From positions 1 through 64,000 of the forward strand of contig NZ_JBLWZP010000005.1 of assembly GCF_048266365.1 (NCBI RefSeq): a DNA stretch of 64,000 nt. Reading direction: 5' to 3'. Shown piece by piece: positions 59,549-64,000 of this stretch. The stretch comes from Galbibacter sp048266365 (lineage in GTDB: Bacteria > Bacteroidota > Bacteroidia > Flavobacteriales > Flavobacteriaceae). The notes below the pieces were generated by a model, which saw nothing but the letters and a program-made list of their open reading frames with translations, made no database searches and was not told the origin of the DNA. Positions within the stretch are counted from its first letter, which is position 1. Each line of letters opens with the position of its first letter. The position numbers and the translations under genes were made by a program.

Positions 59549-62419
59549 TTAGTTTTTAAATAAGTCGTACTTCAATCCAAAAGTAAGACGTTTTTCATAG
59601 TATTCCATTTGCATGGTTCTCTGTCGATTTCCTTGATAATACCTTAGCGGTTGATTCGTAATATTATTTAAATCCACATACAGACTTAGGTTTGGAGTCA
59701 CGGCATAGCTCACGTTCAGATCTAGGAATAATTGCTTATCATAGTAGCGGTCTTCAAAACTATTTCCACCAATTTCGTCAATATAAGCATCTGCAAAATT
59801 TGATGACAAGCGAATCTTGAATTTTGAATGATTGTAGGCAAGTGAAGCGTTAAACATATGGGGAGATGCACTTGGAAGATCCATATCTTCTCGAAGTTCT
59901 CCGTCTTCATTTGTAATCCCATTGGTATCTGAAGCCAAGTAGGTATAATTCAGATATAGATTGAAGTTTTTCGCAAAACCAGGAAGAAAGTCCAACTGTC
60001 GTTGAAAACTAAATTCCGCACCATATACATTAGCTTCTTCTCCATTGTGAGGTTGATAGATCTCAAAACCTTCTGTCCCCTCCCCATAGCTAGCATCAGA
60101 AGCTTCTAATACAGAGGTGTATATGAAATCATCGATCTTTTTTAAGAAGGCCCCAGCAGAAACGATTCCTACGTTTCTAAAGTAATGTTCAGCCATAAGA
60201 TCAAAGTTCATCGCAGTGGTAGGGTTGAGTTCGGCATTACCCAAATAAACTTCTTTATCCTCAGTAACTACGTCTAGATAAGGCACAAGATCGATATAAT
60301 TCGGACGAGAAAGTGTATTAGTCCACGCCAGTCTTAAAATGGTTTGAGGTGTGAAATTATATTTCAGATGTATACTCGGCATAAAATTGGTATAGGAACT
60401 TTTTTTAGTGATCTCCCCTATTTGATCCTCTTCATCAATTATGCTATTACCTGTAGCGGAAATCTCTGTTTTTTCAACACGTAGTCCTGCTAGAACACTT
60501 AAGCGATCCGTAATGTTTTGAGTGGTCATTGCATAAGCGGCATATACATTTTCATCCACGTCAAAATTGGCACGCAGGTACTCATCCGGTACGGATTCCA
60601 TTTCAAATTGACTTTCGTCATTCAAGTCCAAGGAACCTAAAAACTCAGGTGTAACAAAACTACCTGCCTGATATTTTCCTCCTGCAAGAAAGTCTGGGGC
60701 ATTATAAGAATGTGTCCCTACTTGATCCAAAAACTCATAACCATCAGAGATTGGCGTATACTCTTTAAAGGAGTTCGCTCTTACTTTGGATTTTAATCTT
60801 GTACGCAAACCAAATTGTAAGATACCCTGATCGCCGAAAAGCTGAAGCGGAAGTTCAAAGTTTAAGAACGCATTAATATCTTCTTCTTCGGTATCCTGCT
60901 GCTCCTCGGTAAGCTCATCCAACTCGAAATTACTCAAGGCTGTGTCATCCAAGCTTTCTGGAGTAAACAATGGTTTTTTGGCATCCAGACTTCTTTGAAC
61001 ACTAAACTCACTAACATAGCCTATATATCGCTCATTGGGCTTTACCTCTGAGGCTCTGGCATATGAAGTCAACCAATCAAATTTAAGTTTCCCAAAAAGG
61101 TGTTCTCCACCAACACTATAGTTCTGCATCCGTTGATCTTCCAGGCGGGCGTTTTCGTTTCTACCTCCACTGGAACCACCTTTTGTTTCGCGCACGGCTT
61201 CTACCGGGAATCGAAGTAAATTGCCCTGATCGTCTATCGTAAAATCACCTAACCCAATATCTTCACCATCAAGGATCTCGTTTGAATATGCCAAGCGATT
61301 TTCTCTATCGTCCCTCCAATTGTACATGCTCTTGAAGTAAACCGTATTGTTTTGATCAAGCCTGTAATCCATATTAACAGAAAAACTCCTTCGAGTTCGT
61401 TGCACCATATAGTTTCGTATTTCATATACGCTATTATAAGGAGTCACCTCCTGCTCTTCAATAATTTCTTCTCCATTAGCATCCAACACACCCGTATTAT
61501 ACTCAAACTCATCGCTCCATTCGGCCTCCACATTATGAGATCCAAAATCATTGTCGTTGATGGATGCCGAAACCATCCATCCAAATTTCTTGTCAGCAGT
61601 ACGGTCACCCACTAGAAATGATCCGTTTAAGATTCTTTTGTTGTTGATAAAATTAAGACCTGAACCTGCAGTTGCAGAAAGCCTAAACCCTTGGGGTGCG
61701 GTTCTGGTAACCAAATTCACAGATCCACCAATGGCATCCCCATCCATTTTAGGAGTAACTGCTTTAGTTACTTCAATGGTTTGTATCATATCAGATGGAA
61801 TAAGATCCATTTGAACTTCCCTATTGTCCCCTTCAGCGGATGGTATTCGGCTACCATTAAGAGTTACAGAGTTAAGATGGGGAGATAAACCCCGAACTAT
61901 AATTGTCCTAGCCTCTCCCTGGTCCATTTGCATGGTGATTCCAGGAATACGTTTAATAGCGTCTCCAATATTGGCGTCTGGAAATTTTCCGATCTGATCG
62001 GTGGATACCACATTAGTAATATTGGTCCTGTTCTTTTGTGTATTTAGTGCTTTAGACTGCTCACCAAATCCGAAGGCAGAGACTTCCACTCCCTCCAATT
62101 CAATACGGCTTGATTTTAATACCAAATCTGCTGAAATGGTTTGATCTGAAATCACCGAAACTTGATGGTGAATGTCCTGAAAACCTAAATATTTAATTGT
62201 TAATTCTCGTTTACCTGCAGGTACTGAGAGTAGTGTAAATCGTCCATTTATGTCAGAGACAGTTCCTAGATCGGTGTCTTGAACTAAAATGGTTGCCCCA
62301 GGTACGTATATTCCATTTTCATCGGAAATCGTACCCTGAATATGTCCGTCTTGCGCACTCAAAGTAGTGAAAAACAAGGCGACAAATACGGCTGTTAATA
62401 GTTGTTTTAAAGCACTCAT
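59549..62419 (-). CDS. TonB-dependent receptor partnered with phytase
   Basis: A 956-residue TonB-dependent receptor with a signal peptide, a carboxypeptidase-regulatory-like domain (IQGTISDENGIYVPGATILV), the plug (VVSTDQIGKFPDANIGDAIK, then KRIPGITMQMDQGEARTI in part) and a large barrel to the end. The architecture is that of the TonB-receptor group common in Alphaproteobacteria and Bacteroidota that takes up polymer breakdown products. Its substrate is unknown; phytase downstream suggests inositol phosphates or released phosphate esters. The frame is open from TTG at 62443, but that codon overlaps the -10 element TAGCTTTG (62448-62441), so the ATG at 62419 is the start. Confidence 0.93.
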   Translation of the reverse strand: MSALKQLLTAVFVALFFTTLSAQDGHIQGTISDENGIYVPGATILVQDTDLGTVSDINGRFTLLSVPAGKRELTIKYLGFQDIHHQVSVISDQTISADLVLKSSRIELEGVEVSAFGFGEQSKALNTQKNRTNITNVVSTDQIGKFPDANIGDAIKRIPGITMQMDQGEARTIIVRGLSPHLNSVTLNGSRIPSAEGDNREVQMDLIPSDMIQTIEVTKAVTPKMDGDAIGGSVNLVTRTAPQGFRLSATAGSGLNFINNKRILNGSFLVGDRTADKKFGWMVSASINDNDFGSHNVEAEWSDEFEYNTGVLDANGEEIIEEQEVTPYNSVYEIRNYMVQRTRRSFSVNMDYRLDQNNTVYFKSMYNWRDDRENRLAYSNEILDGEDIGLGDFTIDDQGNLLRFPVEAVRETKGGSSGGRNENARLEDQRMQNYSVGGEHLFGKLKFDWLTSYARASEVKPNERYIGYVSEFSVQRSLDAKKPLFTPESLDDTALSNFELDELTEEQQDTEEEDINAFLNFELPLQLFGDQGILQFGLRTRLKSKVRANSFKEYTPISDGYEFLDQVGTHSYNAPDFLAGGKYQAGSFVTPEFLGSLDLNDESQFEMESVPDEYLRANFDVDENVYAAYAMTTQNITDRLSVLAGLRVEKTEISATGNSIIDEEDQIGEITKKSSYTNFMPSIHLKYNFTPQTILRLAWTNTLSRPNYIDLVPYLDVVTEDKEVYLGNAELNPTTAMNFDLMAEHYFRNVGIVSAGAFLKKIDDFIYTSVLEASDASYGEGTEGFEIYQPHNGEEANVYGAEFSFQRQLDFLPGFAKNFNLYLNYTYLASDTNGITNEDGELREDMDLPSASPHMFNASLAYNHSKFKIRLSSNFADAYIDEIGGNSFEDRYYDKQLFLDLNVSYAVTPNLSLYVDLNNITNQPLRYYQGNRQRTMQMEYYEKRLTFGLKYDLFKN

Positions 62420-62440
62420 AAATATGGTTTGTTTTACGGA

Positions 62441-62448
62441 CAAAGCTA
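62441..62448 (-). promoter_or_regulatory. -10 element of the receptor-phytase operon
   Basis: TAGCTTTG on the minus strand, a TAnnTTTG match 21 bases from the ATG at 62419; no TTG at the right distance was found, so activation by a regulator (such as the neighbouring LuxR-type protein) is possible. Confidence 0.4.
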
Positions 62449-62581
62449 TAGCACATCGACATCAAAGGCATAAATTTGATGACAACAAAATGTAATCAAA
62501 CTGCGTTTTGATCTACAACATAAAGGCAACATTTAAGCCGTGGTAACATTGAACTAACACAAAGCTAATCTTGAATAGATC

Positions 62582-64000
62582 CTATGCAATTTGAAGTAAA
62601 AACACCACTAGTTTTTCTCCTTTATCAATAGGTAGTTTCTTTCTCAGGCGATATCGTGCCACCCGAATACTATCCGGAGTTACTTTTAAAACTTCAGCCA
62701 TTTCAGAAGAAGTCATATTTAACTTTATCAACATACAGAGTCGCAGTTCAGAGGCCGTTAAATTTGAATTTGAACATTGTTGTAATTTTTTGATGAACAA
62801 AGGGTGAATCTGACTGAAGTATTCCATAAACCGTTCCCACTCTCTTTTTTCAGAGACCTCCTTTGTAATCTCCCTTACCAATTCAGTTAATTTCTGATCT
62901 ATATCCATCTGTTTCCTTCCTTTGATATTGGTAAGTGTACGAGCAATAGTTGTTAGGGTTTTGTTTCTCTGTGCTAGATTTAGGCTGTAATTGGAAAGGG
63001 ATGATGTCTTTAACTCAATTTCACGAACCATACTCTGCTGCTCCATCAGCTTATTCTCAAGTTCGACCTCCAATATTTTTTGCTTGTAACGCGAAATTCT
63101 CAGTTGTTGTTTTTTGTGATTACGTTGATAGAAGTAGCTCCCTCCTGCAAGTGTAAACAGCAGTATCACTCCCAGCCACAATACACGATTTTGCACCTTG
63201 CCTATTTCATTTTCCTTGAGTAACACTTCGATCCTTGCATTTTTTGTTTTCGCATCATACAAGGATTGCAGGGCATTCAGCTGTTGCCTATTCTGGTCCT
63301 GAAGGATAACTTCGTTTATAGAATCCGATAATTTAAGATTTAAAAAGGCTTCTTGATAGGCTTTAAGTTCATATAGTACTTTGGAAATGTCTTTATAAGC
63401 ACTTTCAATTTGATGTTGGTTATGATTCTTAAGCGCCAACACCAACACTTCCTGGCTTTCAACTAGGGCGCGATTAAAGTCTCCAGTCTTGCGATGAATA
63501 TCAGCGATATTGTTAAGGATATTAATGTATCGATCAGCATCGGTCTTCACATTCGTGAAGAATAATGCCTTTTCAAAATACGCTAAGGATCTATCGAAAT
63601 CCTGCAGGTCCTCATAAATACTCCCTAGATTTTCATGAGCCAGGGCTAACCCAGAAGCATGTTCAAGTTCAATGAAGAGATCAAGGCTCACCTTCTGATA
63701 CACAATCGCTTTGTCATAAATACTTAGTTTCTCATAACAACTTCCTATGAAACCGGCACACATGGCTTCTCCGTTCTTATATCCAATACTCTGAGATAAT
63801 CCAAGTCCTTTATTAAAGTAATCCAGAGCACTAGGATACTGCCTTAGTCGGAACTGTATTATACCAGACTGCAATTGTATATAAACTAGAGAAGTATCTT
63901 CTTTAGAAAGATAGTCAGCCGCTTTTTGATAGTTCAAAAGAGCCTGATTTACCGCTCCATTGCGTTTGTAAAAATCACCAAAGGCAATCAAGCTCTGAGC
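62582..64000 (-). CDS. TPR-repeat regulator with LuxR-type HTH (5' end outside window)
   Basis: A protein fragment of at least 472 residues whose 5' end runs off the window at 64000; the reading frame is open at the edge. It has six or more TPR repeats (for example SALDYFNKGLGLSQSIG, DRSLAYFEKALFF), one transmembrane helix (VLWLGVILLFTLAGGSYFY), a coiled coil, and a C-terminal LuxR-type helix-turn-helix (SELRLCMLIKLNMTSSEMAE then VARYRLRKKLPI). Such membrane-bound TPR regulators are common in Bacteroidota, usually beside receptor operons. It is 162 bases upstream of the receptor-phytase pair, on the same strand, and is likely its regulator. Confidence 0.9.
   Translation of the reverse strand, partial: AQSLIAFGDFYKRNGAVNQALLNYQKAADYLSKEDTSLVYIQLQSGIIQFRLRQYPSALDYFNKGLGLSQSIGYKNGEAMCAGFIGSCYEKLSIYDKAIVYQKVSLDLFIELEHASGLALAHENLGSIYEDLQDFDRSLAYFEKALFFTNVKTDADRYINILNNIADIHRKTGDFNRALVESQEVLVLALKNHNQHQIESAYKDISKVLYELKAYQEAFLNLKLSDSINEVILQDQNRQQLNALQSLYDAKTKNARIEVLLKENEIGKVQNRVLWLGVILLFTLAGGSYFYQRNHKKQQLRISRYKQKILEVELENKLMEQQSMVREIELKTSSLSNYSLNLAQRNKTLTTIARTLTNIKGRKQMDIDQKLTELVREITKEVSEKREWERFMEYFSQIHPLFIKKLQQCSNSNLTASELRLCMLIKLNMTSSEMAEVLKVTPDSIRVARYRLRKKLPIDKGEKLVVFLLQIA

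Noticed and set aside
62420..62443. TTG start of the large receptor at 62443
   Set aside because: It overlaps a TAnnTTTG promoter element; the ATG at 62419 gives a normal signal peptide.
1..64000. tRNA, rRNA, CRISPR arrays, insertion sequences or phage genes
   Set aside because: I looked for cloverleaf/CCA patterns, short regular direct repeats, transposase motifs and integrase-type genes on both strands and found none convincing.

Overview
This window is a stretch of chromosome from a low-GC Bacteroidota, very probably a marine gliding member of the Flavobacteriaceae. Evidence: a complete sprA (type IX secretion), family-typical genes (DksA-like protein without zinc cysteines, caa3-type oxidase parts, NfuN-NfuN-NifU fusion, TonB-dependent receptors with regulatory domains), Bacteroidota promoters of the TTG / TAnnTTTG type, and A/T-rich weak ribosome binding sites. 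No rRNA, tRNA, CRISPR array, phage or transposase was seen. Most of the window is core genome, densely packed and mainly on the minus strand.

Layout. 0-7.4 kb: a single-domain response regulator and 5-formyl-THF cyclo-ligase (+), then lspA, a DksA-like gene, ileS and dinB (-). 7.4-12.8 kb is the accessory-looking part: an AhpD-like protein, a Crp-type regulator, an esterase, OsmC, a broken AraC regulator (stop plus frameshift), an NAD-binding protein overlapping a CYTH phosphatase, and a broken YCII-type lipoprotein gene. 12.8-17.6 kb: a Tat-exported TIM-barrel isomerase, greA with a hairpin in its leader, a Rieske-like lipoprotein with altered ligands, and a TonB-dependent receptor preceded by a TPP riboswitch, hence probably a thiamin-type transporter. 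17.6-21.4 kb: a hybrid histidine kinase (kinase, receiver, Hpt) tail-to-tail with a sigma-54 activator, a likely signalling pair. 21.5-28.9 kb: a small lipoprotein, a DUF1328 peptide, fabD, a gamma-carbonic-anhydrase-like protein, an Nfu scaffold, a phosphate transporter with a PhoU-like tail, dodecin and MscS.

28.8-35.3 kb is a MacAB/TolC-like efflux operon (ATPase, two permeases, adaptor, outer membrane channel) ending in tsaB. 35.4-40.6 kb is a cytochrome oxidase assembly operon transcribed from a well-formed promoter: ctaB, two subunit III proteins, subunit IV, a cysteine-less SCO-like protein, a true SCO1, a DUF420 protein and a small CxxC membrane protein. 40.7-52.4 kb: tonB, a VanZ-like gene, gcvH, the 7.1-kb sprA, ruvA and a bifunctional malic enzyme. 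52.6-55.4 kb: a small membrane protein, a MarR regulator with a perfect palindrome upstream, queG and ruvB. 55.5-64 kb: an acyl-CoA oxidase-like flavoprotein, a DUF3332 lipoprotein, then phytase, a TonB-dependent receptor and a TPR/LuxR regulator cut by the window end, which together look like an organic-phosphate acquisition locus.

No wholly new multi-gene system is evident. The most informative signals are the TPP riboswitch that assigns a substrate class to an otherwise generic receptor, the paired active/cysteine-less SCO proteins, the subunit III protein with a ~110-residue soluble insertion, the MarR palindrome, the greA leader hairpin, and two decaying genes flanking 11-12 kb.
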